Origin: JAJFFW01 sp038534195
Lineage (GTDB): Bacteria; Pseudomonadota; Alphaproteobacteria; Caulobacterales; Parvularculaceae
Direction: 5' to 3'
DNA length: 45,400 bases
Assembly (NCBI GenBank): GCA_038534195.1
Contig: JBCAXE010000029.1
Coordinates: 1 to 45,400 of the forward strand
In this document: piece by piece, positions 9,020 through 18,509 of the stretch
Position numbering within the stretch: the first letter of the stretch is position 1
Layout: each line of letters opens with the position of its first letter
Translations under genes and position numbers: made by a program
Notes under the pieces: model-generated
Told to the model about the DNA's origin: nothing
Database searches by the model: none
What the model saw: only the letters and a program-made list of their open reading frames with translations

Positions 9020-10300
9020 TTAATCCCGCACGTGGTCTACGCCGTGGACGACATTCTTGTAGGTCGTCAACTCTTCGAGCCCCACAGGGCCGCGGGCGTG
9101 GAGCCGGCCCGTGGCGATGCCGATCTCGGCGCCGAGACCAAACTCGCCGCCGTCGGCGAACTGCGTCGATGCGTTATGCATGACGATCGCGCTATCCACA
9201 TCGTTCAGAAACTTCGATGCTGCAACGTCATTCTCGGTAATGATCGTTTCCGTATGACCAGACGAATATGTTGCAATGTGATCGACAGCGCCGCCGACGC
9301 CGTGAACCGCTGCGACGGAAAGGACCGCATCCAGATACTCGGTTTCGAAGTCCGGTTCGGCCGCTTCCTCGAGGGAAGGATCGACGGCCCGGCAGCGTGC
9401 GTCGGCTTTCAGATGACAGCCAGCGTCGCGCAGCGCCGCGGCGATCGGCGGCAAAAATTCCGACAAGCGCGCTTCGTCGATGAGCAATGTTTCCGCCGCG
9501 CCGCACACGCCTGTGCGCCGCATCTTCGCGTTGACGGTGATGGCCACGGCTTTCTCAATGTCCGCGTCTTTGTCCACATAGACGTGGCACAGGCCGTCAA
9601 GATGGCTGAGCACCGGCGCGCGCGCTTCGGCCTGTACGCGGGCGACGAGCGACTTGCCGCCGCGCGGGATGATGAGGTCCACATCGCCGTTTAGTCCGCC
9701 TAGGATCATGCCCACCGCCGCCCGATCCGCCGTCGGCACTAGCTGGACGCAAGCGGTGGGCAGGCCGGCGTCCGTTAAGCCCTGCTGCAGTTGGTCGTGG
9801 AGCGCTTTCGACGTGTTGAGCGCCTCTGACCCGCCGCGCAGAATGGCGGCGTTTCCTGATTTCAAACAAAGCGCGCCGGCGTCGATGGTGACATTGGGGC
9901 GGCTTTCATAAATCACGGCGATGACGCCGATGGGCGTGCGCACACGTTCAATTCGAAGCCCATTTGGGCGCACTCGTTCGGAAATTTTTACGCCCACTGG
10001 ATCGGGCAGCGCTGCGATGTCGTTGAGCGCCGCGACAATGCCGTCAAGCCGGGCCGGGTCAAGTTTCAATCGGTCGACCATTGCGGCGGAGAGGCCGTTT
10101 TCGGTTGCGTTTGCCACGTCAATCGCATTAGCGGCGAGGATGGTGTCCGCCGACGCCTCGATATGGACGGCGGTTTGTTTGAGCGCAGCGTTCTTTTGTT
10201 CGGTTGCGGCGCGGCGCAACGCCGTCGACGCCCGCCGCGCGTCACGGGCGATCGTGGTCATCATCAGTGACAGATCATCAATGTCAGCGGGCGCATTCAT
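9020..10300 (-). CDS. proA: Gamma-glutamyl phosphate reductase
   Basis: NADPH-dependent reduction of gamma-glutamyl phosphate to glutamate semialdehyde, the second step of proline synthesis. The product has 426 residues, a normal ProA length. Typical segments are IGVIAVIYESRPNVTIDAGALCLKSGN, LIIPRGGKSLV, GLCHVYVD and the catalytic cysteine segment RRTGVCGAAETLL, ending with GPVGLEELTTYKNVV. Its ATG overlaps the proB stop codon (ATGA), indicating translational coupling. The same window holds putA, which degrades proline; the two are unlinked and face different promoters. Confidence 0.97.
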   Translation of the reverse strand: MNAPADIDDLSLMMTTIARDARRASTALRRAATEQKNAALKQTAVHIEASADTILAANAIDVANATENGLSAAMVDRLKLDPARLDGIVAALNDIAALPDPVGVKISERVRPNGLRIERVRTPIGVIAVIYESRPNVTIDAGALCLKSGNAAILRGGSEALNTSKALHDQLQQGLTDAGLPTACVQLVPTADRAAVGMILGGLNGDVDLIIPRGGKSLVARVQAEARAPVLSHLDGLCHVYVDKDADIEKAVAITVNAKMRRTGVCGAAETLLIDEARLSEFLPPIAAALRDAGCHLKADARCRAVDPSLEEAAEPDFETEYLDAVLSVAAVHGVGGAVDHIATYSSGHTETIITENDVAASKFLNDVDSAIVMHNASTQFADGGEFGLGAEIGIATGRLHARGPVGLEELTTYKNVVHGVDHVRD

Positions 10301-11472
10301 GGGCGATCCTTTATCAATCGAGGCGCGGCGCTAATTCGCAGCGTCAGATCATTGCGATGAACAACCGCGGCGCGTCTGTATCCGAGTGTTTTCTCGACGC
10401 TCGCAGACTGCATTCCGGCGATCCGGCGCACCTCATCGGCTTCATAGGCGCTGAGCCCTTGGCCCACAAGCGCGCCGTCCGGACCGAAGATGCTGATGGC
10501 GTCACCTTTGCCGAAGGCGCCGCTTGCGCGCGTAACGCCCGCCGCCAGAAGGCTCGCACCTTTAGCTAAAGCGTCGACGGCGCCGGCGTCGATATCGATG
10601 CGGCCCTGAGGCGTTAAGCGGCCGGCGATCCAGGCGCGGCGCGCTGTCTCAGGGCTTTCTTTCGGCGTAAAGAGCGTCGCGCGGGCTCCGTCGAGGATCG
10701 CCTGCAGCGGGCGCTCAATCTCGCCCTTGGTGATGATCGTGGCGCAACCCGCAGCGGCGGCGATTTTCGCCGCCTCGATCTTCGTGACCATGCCGCCGGA
10801 TCCTGCGCCGGCTTCAGCGTTGGGGCCGCCCGCCATCGCCATGATTGCCGCCGTAATGTCAGTGACGATTGGGATATGGGTCGCAGACGGCGTCGCGCGC
10901 GGGTCCGCGTCATATAATCCGTCAATGTCCGAGAGCATCACCAACGCATTGGCACCGGTCATCTGGGCCACATGCGCCGCAAGCCGGTCATTGTCGCCAT
11001 AGCGGATTTCATCCGTGGCGGTCGTATCGTTTTCATTAATGACCGGGATCGCAGAGAGGCCGAGCAACGTATTGAGCGTTGCGCGCGCGTTCAGATACCG
11101 GCGGCGGATTTCCGTATCAGCCAGCGTCAGGAGGACTTGCGCAGCGACAATATCATGCGGGGCCAAGGCGTTTTGCCAGGCGTTCATGAGCGCGCTTTGT
11201 CCCGCGGCGGCGGCCGCCTGTTGTTCTTCCAGCTTCAAAGGACCTGTCAGTTGCAGGCGCCTGCGGCCGAGCCCGATCGCGCCGGAACTGACCACAGAGA
11301 CGGCCGCGCCGCGCGCTTGCAGCGCCGCAAGGTCGGCCGCGAGGCTTTCAAGCCAGCGGTCGGCGACCGATCCGTCGTCGCTCAAGAGCAGGGACGAGCC
11401 CACTTTCACAACGATGCGCGCCGCATCGCGAATACAGGTCGCGGGGCTCATGTTTTTGGTCAATTCCGCCAT
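10297..11472 (-). CDS. proB: Glutamate 5-kinase
   Basis: Phosphorylates glutamate to gamma-glutamyl phosphate, the first and usually proline-inhibited step of proline synthesis. The amino-acid kinase domain opens with RIVVKVGSSLLL and carries VVSSGAIGLGRRRL, INENDTTATDEIRYGDNDRLAA and GGMVTKIEAA. A C-terminal PUA domain follows (from about IDIDAGAVDALAKGASLL to the end). The start is uncertain. ATG 11472 gives 391 residues, ATG 11451 is shorter by seven, and TTG 11508 is longer by twelve; none has a strong ribosome site. It is first in the proB-proA-mazG unit. Confidence 0.95.
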   Translation of the reverse strand: MAELTKNMSPATCIRDAARIVVKVGSSLLLSDDGSVADRWLESLAADLAALQARGAAVSVVSSGAIGLGRRRLQLTGPLKLEEQQAAAAAGQSALMNAWQNALAPHDIVAAQVLLTLADTEIRRRYLNARATLNTLLGLSAIPVINENDTTATDEIRYGDNDRLAAHVAQMTGANALVMLSDIDGLYDADPRATPSATHIPIVTDITAAIMAMAGGPNAEAGAGSGGMVTKIEAAKIAAAAGCATIITKGEIERPLQAILDGARATLFTPKESPETARRAWIAGRLTPQGRIDIDAGAVDALAKGASLLAAGVTRASGAFGKGDAISIFGPDGALVGQGLSAYEADEVRRIAGMQSASVEKTLGYRRAAVVHRNDLTLRISAAPRLIKDRP

Positions 11473-11584
11473 GGACGCTATTGTGGCGAGGTTTTTCTCG
11501 CGTTCCAAGAGTGTTTTCCGTCAAGGGTGTAGGCAGGCGGCGAGGGAGGGAGTAGAACGCGAAGACGAATGAGCGGAGGACCTG

Positions 11585-12508
11585 ATGCCAATACAAGAAG
11601 CGGATAAAATCTGGCGCAACGGCGAGATGGTGCCGTGGGCATCCGCGACCACCCATGTTCTGACCCACGGGCTGCACTACGGCACAGGCGTGTTCGAAGG
11701 CATGCGCGCGTACGAGACGCCCCACAAGGGCGTGTGCGTCTTCCGCAACCGTGAGCATATCGAACGACTTTTCTTCTCGGCGCGCGTTTACAAGATCAAT
11801 ATGGCGTACACGGTCGAAGAGATCATGCAGGTCTGTAAGGACGTCGTGCGGGAAAATGGCTTGTCGTCCGCGTATATTCGGCCTCTAGCTTATCTCGGCT
11901 ACGGCGAAATGGGGCCGGCCTCGCAGGCTTGCGAAACCGACCTCATCATCGCCGCGTTTCCATGGGGCGCTTATCTTGGCGAGGAGGGGCTGAAGAACGG
12001 GATCGACGTGGCGATTTCGTCGTGGCGGCGCATGGCCCCCGGCACAGTTCCGGCGGGCGTCAAAGCCGCGGGCAATTATCTGTCGTCGCGGCTTGTTTCT
12101 ATGGAGGCGAAAGACAGAGGCTTCGCAGAAGGGATCGGCCTCGCCCATGACGGCACGATCTCGGAAGGCGCGGGCGAAAACCTTTTCGTCGTCCAAAACC
12201 GGCGGATTCTGACCCCGACGGCGGCGTCATCTATCCTCGCGGGTATCACCCGCGATACCGTGATCACCCTGGCGAAAGACCTTGGCTATGAGGTGGTCGA
12301 ACAGGCGCTGCCGCGCGAAATTCTCTATGCGGCGGATGAGATCTTCCTGACAGGCACCGCCGCTGAGGTTACGCCAGTGCGATCCGTGGACAGAATAGAG
12401 GTCGGAGACGGCGAACGCCCCGTAACGCAGGCGATCCAGAACGCCTTTTTTGGTCTCTTCGACGGAAAAACAGAAGACCGCTGGGGGTGGCTTGATCCGG
12501 TGGGGTAG
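11585..12508 (+). CDS. ilvE: Branched-chain amino-acid aminotransferase
   Basis: PLP-dependent transfer between glutamate and the 2-keto acids of valine, leucine and isoleucine. The 307-residue fold-type IV protein shows HVLTHGLHYGTGVFEGMRAY, the PLP lysine in GVKAAGNYLSS, SEGAGENLFVV and the late TGTAAEVTPVRSVD segment, all diagnostic of IlvE. GGAGGA precedes the ATG by 5-6 nt. It diverges from the proBA-mazG unit and converges with the alkaline phosphatase gene; the stop codons are 3 nt apart, so transcripts may overlap. Confidence 0.95.
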   Translation: MPIQEADKIWRNGEMVPWASATTHVLTHGLHYGTGVFEGMRAYETPHKGVCVFRNREHIERLFFSARVYKINMAYTVEEIMQVCKDVVRENGLSSAYIRPLAYLGYGEMGPASQACETDLIIAAFPWGAYLGEEGLKNGIDVAISSWRRMAPGTVPAGVKAAGNYLSSRLVSMEAKDRGFAEGIGLAHDGTISEGAGENLFVVQNRRILTPTAASSILAGITRDTVITLAKDLGYEVVEQALPREILYAADEIFLTGTAAEVTPVRSVDRIEVGDGERPVTQAIQNAFFGLFDGKTEDRWGWLDPVG

Positions 12509-12511
12509 GGC

Positions 12512-14017
12512 TTATTGCTCAAACCCGAGCGCTTCATTGATTACGTGGAACACATAATTCTGTTCCACGACGCCGCCGAACAAATAGGCGTGCGGGCCGT
12601 CGGCGTAGATTGTCACATCCTGACCACCATGAGTTTCCGACCGGGACGGGATCAACGCCTGTTGGCGGTAGTTGAGGTCGGCGACTTCTTCCGCCGTCGG
12701 CGCATGGCGCTCTCCGTCATTTTCTCCGGCGAATACAGTTCCGGGCCCATTAGCGTAGACAAGCGTCGTATACGGTTTTTCATCGGCGGCGCGCGCATAG
12801 CCGTCATCGGCTTCATCCTCTGCAAACAGGGCGTCAGCGAGACCGAGAATGTTGTTGCCTTTGGAAGGATAGCCTTGAAACGACAGCGTATGCCCGTGGT
12901 CCGCCGTCGCGATGATGAGTGTGTCTTTGCTCCTCGTCATGGCGCGGGCGACCGTCACCGCTTCGGAGAACGCCTGTGCATCCCGGAGCGCGCGCGCGGC
13001 GTTGCCGCCATGGTGCGCGTGATCGACGCGTCCGGCCTCGACCATCAGGAAGAAGCCGTCTTTGTCTTTTGACAGAATGTTGATCGCCTTTTCGGTCATT
13101 TCAGCCAGCGAAGGTTCGCCGCCCGCGTCGTTTTCGCGGTCGGCCTCGTATTCCATATGCGATTGTTCAAACAGGCCTAAAACGCGCGCATCGTCTGTAA
13201 GCGCGTCGAACCCTTCCTGGTCATAGATGAAAACATGATCATCGGACTTCGCCGACCAGTCGGCCGTAAGGTTGCGCCCGTCGCGCCGGCGCCCTTTAGC
13301 GTCCGCATCTTCAGGATCGGTTTCATCCGCTGGCAGAAAATGCCGCCGCCCGCCGCCCATGGCGACTTCCAGCCCATCACCAAACGGGAAGTCGATCAGT
13401 TGGCTGGCGATATCTTTGCAGCCGGCTTCGATCGCTTCGGCGGGGAGTGATCCGTCGGTCTCCCAATTTCGATCTGCGGCGTGGGCGTAAACGGCGGCCG
13501 GTGTTGCGTGGGTGAGGCGCGCGGTTGAGATGACGCCGGTGGCGAGCCCCGCCTTTTCAGCGAGTTCGCCAATGGTTGAAACGGACGCCTTCTTCGCCGA
13601 AGCGCAATCGCCGCGCGTGACAGCATCGGAAAGCGAAATGATACCGGCTTTGGTTTTCACGCCGGTGACCATCGCGGACATCGTGCCTGCGCTGTCCGGC
13701 GTTTGCGCGTCCGTATTGTAGGTCTTCGACATCGCCAGATAGGGGAAGCGCTCGAAAGAGAGGAGATTTTCTTCTCCCTCTTCGCCGCGCGACTGGCCGT
13801 CATAAATGCGTGCGGCGGCGACCGTTGTCGGCCCCATGCCGTCCGCAACGAACAAGATCACATTCTTTGCCTTGCGCGTATTCGGCTTCACGGCTTTGCG
13901 GGCCGCAAGCGTCGCTTGCCCCTCAGCGAACCAGTCCTTTTCCGAGGGCTGCGCGGCGGCGCATGACATGAGCATGCTTGTCGCCAAGCTCGCAAAAACT
14001 GAAAAACGATGGCGCAT
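12512..14017 (-). CDS. Alkaline phosphatase (PhoA superfamily), exported
   Basis: A periplasmic or outer-envelope phosphomonoesterase of 501 residues that would release phosphate from organic esters. It has the metal aspartate in VILFVADGMGPTTV, the nucleophile Ser109 in TPDSAG, EAGRVDHAHHGGNA, ATADHGHT and ETHGGQDV, the full metal-ligand set of the family. The N-terminus has a signal sequence ending LMSCAAAQ; this could be a weak lipobox (Cys19) or an ordinary cleavage after AAA. The ATG at 14017 has AGGGGA upstream. The longer frame starting at 14059 adds a cysteine-rich tail in front of the signal peptide and is rejected. No pho box was identified. Confidence 0.93.
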   Translation of the reverse strand: MRHRFSVFASLATSMLMSCAAAQPSEKDWFAEGQATLAARKAVKPNTRKAKNVILFVADGMGPTTVAAARIYDGQSRGEEGEENLLSFERFPYLAMSKTYNTDAQTPDSAGTMSAMVTGVKTKAGIISLSDAVTRGDCASAKKASVSTIGELAEKAGLATGVISTARLTHATPAAVYAHAADRNWETDGSLPAEAIEAGCKDIASQLIDFPFGDGLEVAMGGGRRHFLPADETDPEDADAKGRRRDGRNLTADWSAKSDDHVFIYDQEGFDALTDDARVLGLFEQSHMEYEADRENDAGGEPSLAEMTEKAINILSKDKDGFFLMVEAGRVDHAHHGGNAARALRDAQAFSEAVTVARAMTRSKDTLIIATADHGHTLSFQGYPSKGNNILGLADALFAEDEADDGYARAADEKPYTTLVYANGPGTVFAGENDGERHAPTAEEVADLNYRQQALIPSRSETHGGQDVTIYADGPHAYLFGGVVEQNYVFHVINEALGFEQ

Positions 14018-14166
14018 ATTGGAATCCCCTAAGGCCCGAAGGTGACAACATCTACACATTTGTTAACGACGAATTGTGACGGGAATGCAAGCCCCGCGAC
14101 GGATGTGCCGTCCAGCGCAGAACGCCTGTTTGGGAATCGCCGATATCGGAGCTACGATTATCTGTA

Positions 14167-16368
14167 TTGAGCCACAAGGAACCAATAGGGGAATTCCACA
14201 TTCGACGAATAGTAACGATAGCCGCCGGTTTGTTTGGCGTCGCCCTGATCGGCGCTGTTTTCTGGTTGTGGACGCCGCAACACGCATTGTTTGATCCCGC
14301 GGAGGCGCGTGATGCGGCCCGGGCCTACAAGGCGCGCATTGTGCGCGACGCATTCGGCGTGCCTCATATTTACGGCGCGCGCGATGCGGATGTGGGTTTC
14401 GGTCTTGCGTACGCCCATGCGGAAGACGATTGGGCGACGATGGAAGAGGTGCTGCTTTTTACACGCGGCGAACTCGGCCGGCGCACCGGGAAAGACGGCG
14501 CGATCACGGACTATCTGATGGCCGCATTCGATATCGCGACGGTGATCGATACAAAATACGAAAAGGATCTAGCGCAGGAGACCCGCGTGCTGGTTGAAGC
14601 TTACGCGGCGGGGATCAATCTTTATTGCGCCGACCATGCGGGTGCATGCGACGGCGTTGCGCCTGTCTCCGGGCGCGACGTGGTCGCCGGTTTCGTGGCG
14701 CGAACGCCGTTTTTCTATGGCCTCGATGAACATCTGAAGGCGCTGTTCGACGGCGACGTGAAAACCGTTGAAGCGGCTGATCGGGCGCGTGAAGCGTTCT
14801 TGAAACTCGATCGCCGCGGCGAGTTGGGCTCGAACGCGATGGCGGTCGCGCCCTCGCGCACCGATGACGGTCACACGCGCCTGATGGTGAATTCGCACCA
14901 ACCTTTCACCGGTCCCGTCGCCTGGTATGAAGCACGGCTTAAATCTGACGAAGGCTGGGACATGGTGGGCGCGCTTTTTCCCGGCGCTCCGTTGATCCTT
15001 GTCGGCGCCGGGCGCGATCTGGGATGGGGTCTGACGGTGAATAAGCCGGACCTCGTTGATGTCTTCCGCCTGGAGACGAATAAGAAGCAAAATCCAACCC
15101 GATACAAATTTGACGGCGCCTGGCGCGACTTTGAGCAGGGCGAGGCGCGCTTCCGGGTCAAGCTTTTCGGTCCGCTCAGTTTGCCCGTTAAGCGTCCGGT
15201 CTTGCGCTCGGTCCATGGGCCGGTTTTTGAAACGCCTGACGGGTATTACGCCGTCTCGTTCGCCGGCGCGGGCGAGGTGCGCGCTGTCGAACAATGGTTT
15301 AAGATGAACAAGGCCCAAAACTTTGACGAATGGCGCGCGGCGATGGCGATGCAGGCGGTGCCGAGCTTCAATGCAATCTATGGCGACCGCGCCGGTAATA
15401 TCGCTTATTTTTACAATGCGTCTATTCCGGTGCGCTCAGAGGAATGGGACTGGTCCAAAGCGGCGCCGGGCGACCGCGCCGATCTGATCTGGAACGGCGT
15501 GCGCCCGTTCGGCTCTGCACCGTCAGTGGTCAATCCGGAGAGCGGTTACGTCGTCAACGCCAACCATACGCCCTTTGAGGCATCCGGTCCCGCCGATAAT
15601 CCACAGCGTACAGATTACCCGCCGCATTTCGGAATCTCGGATCGGATGACGAACCGGGGCTTGCGCGTCCAAGCGCTTTTCGGCGGCGACGCTTCGATTA
15701 CGCGCGAGGAATTTCTTCAATACAAGATGGATCATGTTTACGCGCCGAATTCGCGGTTGCGCAAATTGATCAATCGTCTCGTCGTCGATGATGCCGTGCG
15801 CGCGGACGCGTCGCTTCACGAGGCCGCGGCTCTATTAAGCGCCTGGGACGGCGCGGCCCACGCAGATGACCGGTCAGCAGCGCTCGCCATCAGAATCGGT
15901 CAACTCGCCCTTGGGTTTTTGTTAAACGGAGAAGAAGCGGAGACGCCCGATCCGGTTGCGGCGTTGCGTCAGGCGGTTGATGAATTTGAGACAGGTTTCG
16001 GGCGCATCGACCCGAAATGGGGAGAGGTCAATCGTCTGAAGCGCGGCGCAACGGATTTGCCGCTCAATGGCGGCCCGGACGTATTGCGGGCGATCTATGC
16101 GGTCGATAATCCGAAAGACGGAAGTTACACCGCAATGGCCGGCGACGGCGTTGTTGTTTACGCCGACTGGCCGACCGCAGCGACCGGCGGCGAGGGCGCG
16201 CCGGACATTCGTATCATTCATCAATTCGGGGCCGCCACGCTCGACAAAACCTCGCCGCACTATGACGACCAGGCGCCGCTCTATTCGGCCGAAGAATTCC
16301 GTACGCCGCCAATGTCGTTGCCGGAACTGAAGGCGCAAGCGACTGTCGATAAGGTGATCGGCGGCTAA
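14167..16368 (+). CDS. Penicillin-acylase-family Ntn hydrolase (acyl-homoserine-lactone/beta-lactam acylase type)
   Basis: A self-processing amidase of 733 residues. The precursor has an N-terminal membrane or signal helix (about residues 15-35). The alpha part begins RIVRDAFGVPHIYG, then GFGLAYAHAEDDW. A spacer ends at LGSNAMAV, where Ser222 becomes the N-terminal nucleophile of the beta chain, followed by HTRLMVNSHQPFTGPVAWYEA. Family members cleave acyl-homoserine lactones, penicillins, aculeacin or peptides; the substrate here is unknown. It would act in the periplasm. The listed start is TTG 14167 (GGAG 15 nt upstream, rather far). A better-placed AGGGGA lies before a non-standard ATT at 14200, which would give a cleaner signal peptide. 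Confidence 0.88.
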   Translation: MSHKEPIGEFHIRRIVTIAAGLFGVALIGAVFWLWTPQHALFDPAEARDAARAYKARIVRDAFGVPHIYGARDADVGFGLAYAHAEDDWATMEEVLLFTRGELGRRTGKDGAITDYLMAAFDIATVIDTKYEKDLAQETRVLVEAYAAGINLYCADHAGACDGVAPVSGRDVVAGFVARTPFFYGLDEHLKALFDGDVKTVEAADRAREAFLKLDRRGELGSNAMAVAPSRTDDGHTRLMVNSHQPFTGPVAWYEARLKSDEGWDMVGALFPGAPLILVGAGRDLGWGLTVNKPDLVDVFRLETNKKQNPTRYKFDGAWRDFEQGEARFRVKLFGPLSLPVKRPVLRSVHGPVFETPDGYYAVSFAGAGEVRAVEQWFKMNKAQNFDEWRAAMAMQAVPSFNAIYGDRAGNIAYFYNASIPVRSEEWDWSKAAPGDRADLIWNGVRPFGSAPSVVNPESGYVVNANHTPFEASGPADNPQRTDYPPHFGISDRMTNRGLRVQALFGGDASITREEFLQYKMDHVYAPNSRLRKLINRLVVDDAVRADASLHEAAALLSAWDGAAHADDRSAALAIRIGQLALGFLLNGEEAETPDPVAALRQAVDEFETGFGRIDPKWGEVNRLKRGATDLPLNGGPDVLRAIYAVDNPKDGSYTAMAGDGVVVYADWPTAATGGEGAPDIRIIHQFGAATLDKTSPHYDDQAPLYSAEEFRTPPMSLPELKAQATVDKVIGG

Positions 16369-16440
16369 CGGCTCCTTGTGCGGGCCGGCGCGACGGCGTA
16401 CGTCTGTCGGCCGATCAGGGTATGTTGAAGGAGCCTTTCG

Positions 16441-17661
16441 TTGCCGGAACGGGTTGTCATTATTGGGGCCGGACATGCGGCGGGGCAATGCGCCGCCAGC
16501 TTGCGCCAACAGGGTTGGACCGGCGAAATCTATCTCGTGGGCGAGGAGGCTTATCCGCCCTACCAACGCCCGCCTTTGTCGAAAGCGTTTCTCGCCGGCG
16601 CGTTAACGGAAGATCGGTTGTTCCTGAAGCCGGATGCGTTTTACGAGAAAGAAAAGATCGACCTTCGGCTAGGCGTGCGCGCCGAGGCGATTGATCGGGC
16701 GGCGAAAGAGGTTCGGCTCTCGGACGGCGAGACCCTGACCTACGCCAAGCTTGTAATCGCGACCGGTGCGCGGGTGAAGCGTTTGCCGCTTCCGGGCGCG
16801 ACGCTGGCAGGCGTCGGATATTTGCGCGATATTGCCGATGTCCAGGCGTTACAGACGCAATTCTCAGAAGGCGCGTGCCTCGCGATCGTCGGCGCGGGGT
16901 ATATTGGCCTGGAGGTCGCAGCGATCGCCGCAAAAGCAGGATTGCACGTGACCGTGCTTGAGGCGGCCGATCGCGTCATGAGCCGGGTGACGAGCGCGCC
17001 GATTTCAGAATTCTTTGAAGAATTGCATCGCGCCCACGGCGTCGACATCCGTTTGGGCGCCGCGATCGAGGGGTTTGAGGGCGCGGGACGGGTTGAGGAA
17101 ATCAAGATGAGCGGCGGTGAACGCATCGCTTGTGATTTCGCCGTCATTGGTGTCGGGGTTGCGCCGAACGATGACCTCGCGGCCCGGGCCGGATTGGCGG
17201 TCAACGACGGTGTTCTTGTAGATATTCATACGCAGACGGAAGATCCCGATATATTCGCCATAGGAGACTGCACGCGCCATCCGAGCACCTATTATGGCGG
17301 ACTATTGCGCTTGGAGTCGGTCCACAATGCGCTCGAACAGGCGAAGACGGCGGCAGCGACGATCTGCGGCCGTACCGCCGTCTATGATGAAGCGCCGTGG
17401 TTCTGGTCCGACCAATATGATGTGAAATTACAGACCGTTGGGATTTGCAAGGATCGTTATGACACGGAAATTATGCGCGGCGATCCGGCGGAGAAGAAGT
17501 TCTCGATGTTTTACATGCGCGGCGGCCGCCTGATCGCCGTCGACTCTGTTAACGCGCCGGCGGACCACATGATCGCGCGCAAGATCATCGCCGTTGGCGG
17601 CGTTGTGGATCCGGAATTTCTGCGGGACCCGTCAACGGATTTGAAGGCGTTGCTGGCATAG
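16441..17661 (+). CDS. FAD-dependent ferredoxin (rubredoxin/putidaredoxin-type) reductase
   Basis: NAD(P)H-dependent reductase that passes electrons through FAD to a small ferredoxin, often serving cytochrome P450 or Rieske oxygenases. In its 406 residues the FAD Rossmann motif is VVIIGAGHAAGQCA, the NAD(P) motif is LAIVGAGYIGLEVAA, and the second FAD site is DIFAIGDCTRHP. PPYQRPPLSKAFLAG and the tail domain WFWSDQYDVKLQTVG mark the CamA/ThcD-like group. The start is TTG with AAGGAG 7 nt upstream. No ferredoxin or P450 gene is adjacent. It stands between the acylase and a crotonase in the same direction with short gaps, so cotranscription is possible. Confidence 0.92.
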   Translation: MPERVVIIGAGHAAGQCAASLRQQGWTGEIYLVGEEAYPPYQRPPLSKAFLAGALTEDRLFLKPDAFYEKEKIDLRLGVRAEAIDRAAKEVRLSDGETLTYAKLVIATGARVKRLPLPGATLAGVGYLRDIADVQALQTQFSEGACLAIVGAGYIGLEVAAIAAKAGLHVTVLEAADRVMSRVTSAPISEFFEELHRAHGVDIRLGAAIEGFEGAGRVEEIKMSGGERIACDFAVIGVGVAPNDDLAARAGLAVNDGVLVDIHTQTEDPDIFAIGDCTRHPSTYYGGLLRLESVHNALEQAKTAAATICGRTAVYDEAPWFWSDQYDVKLQTVGICKDRYDTEIMRGDPAEKKFSMFYMRGGRLIAVDSVNAPADHMIARKIIAVGGVVDPEFLRDPSTDLKALLA

Positions 17662-17735
17662 CGCGCACTGCATATTTTTCTTTGTGTTGCGCGCCTTAGA
17701 AGCGACACTGTTACAGCTGGATAAGAGGGACCGCC

Positions 17736-18509
17736 ATGAGCACCGTAATCTATGAAAAAAAAGGCGATGCGATTGCGCTGATAACACTCGACCGCCCGAA
17801 GGCGTTGAACGCGTTTAACGGCGCCATGCGCGCGGATTTTCTCGATGCAATCGCGAAGGCCTCCGCCAACCCGGCGATCCGCGCGGTCGTGGTCACCGGC
17901 GCGGGGCGCGGCTTTTGCGCGGGCGCTGATGTGACCGACGTGCAGGAAGGGCGCAATGTGGAGGACATCCTGAACGCCGAATATGCGGCGTTCCTGACTG
18001 TCATCCGCACCTGCGAAAAGCCGGTGATTGCGGCGATTAACGGTCCCGCGGCCGGGATCGGCATGACGACGGCGCTCACTTGCGATCTTAAAGTGATGGC
18101 TGAAGACGCTTATCTGATGCCAGCCTTTGCGAATATCGGGCTGGTGCCCGACGGCGGCCTTTCATGGCTTATGACCCAGGAAATGGGGTATTCGCGCGCC
18201 TATCAGGCGGCGATCGAGGCGGAGAAAATCTCGTCTGAAAAATCTCTGGCGTATGGGCTCGTTAATCGCGTCGTCCCAAACGGCGAAGCTGTCGATGAAG
18301 CGCTTCGTTGGGCGGAGGAATTGTGTGAACGCGCGCCGATCGCAACCGCGCTTACGAAACGTGCTTTCCGCGCGGCGGCGCACGCTGGACTGCCGGCGGC
18401 AGCCGCGACCGAAGCGCAACTTCAACGCACGGCGATGGCGAGCGACGATTGCAAGGAAGGGATCGTCGCCCTGATGCAGAAACGAAAGCCGGTCTTTAAA
18501 GGTCAATAG
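17736..18509 (+). CDS. Enoyl-CoA hydratase/isomerase (crotonase family, PaaG-like active site)
   Basis: A single-domain crotonase of 257 residues. The oxyanion-hole segments are GRGFCAGADVTDV and NGPAAGIGMTTALTCD. In place of the two hydratase glutamates, the first position lies in GIGMTTALTCD without Glu and the second is Asp in ANIGLVPDGGLSW. That pattern is closer to isomerases of the PaaG group than to classical hydratases, so isomerisation of an unsaturated or epoxy acyl-CoA is a fair guess. AAGAGGG lies before the ATG. Its 3' end overlaps the converging prepilin peptidase gene by 14 bp. No phenylacetate pathway genes are seen nearby. Confidence 0.88.
   Translation: MSTVIYEKKGDAIALITLDRPKALNAFNGAMRADFLDAIAKASANPAIRAVVVTGAGRGFCAGADVTDVQEGRNVEDILNAEYAAFLTVIRTCEKPVIAAINGPAAGIGMTTALTCDLKVMAEDAYLMPAFANIGLVPDGGLSWLMTQEMGYSRAYQAAIEAEKISSEKSLAYGLVNRVVPNGEAVDEALRWAEELCERAPIATALTKRAFRAAAHAGLPAAAATEAQLQRTAMASDDCKEGIVALMQKRKPVFKGQ

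Noticed and set aside
8699..9694. 331-codon plus-strand frame across mazG and proA
   Set aside because: It spans two convincing minus-strand genes in antisense and shows no protein family features; GC-rich DNA gives such frames often.
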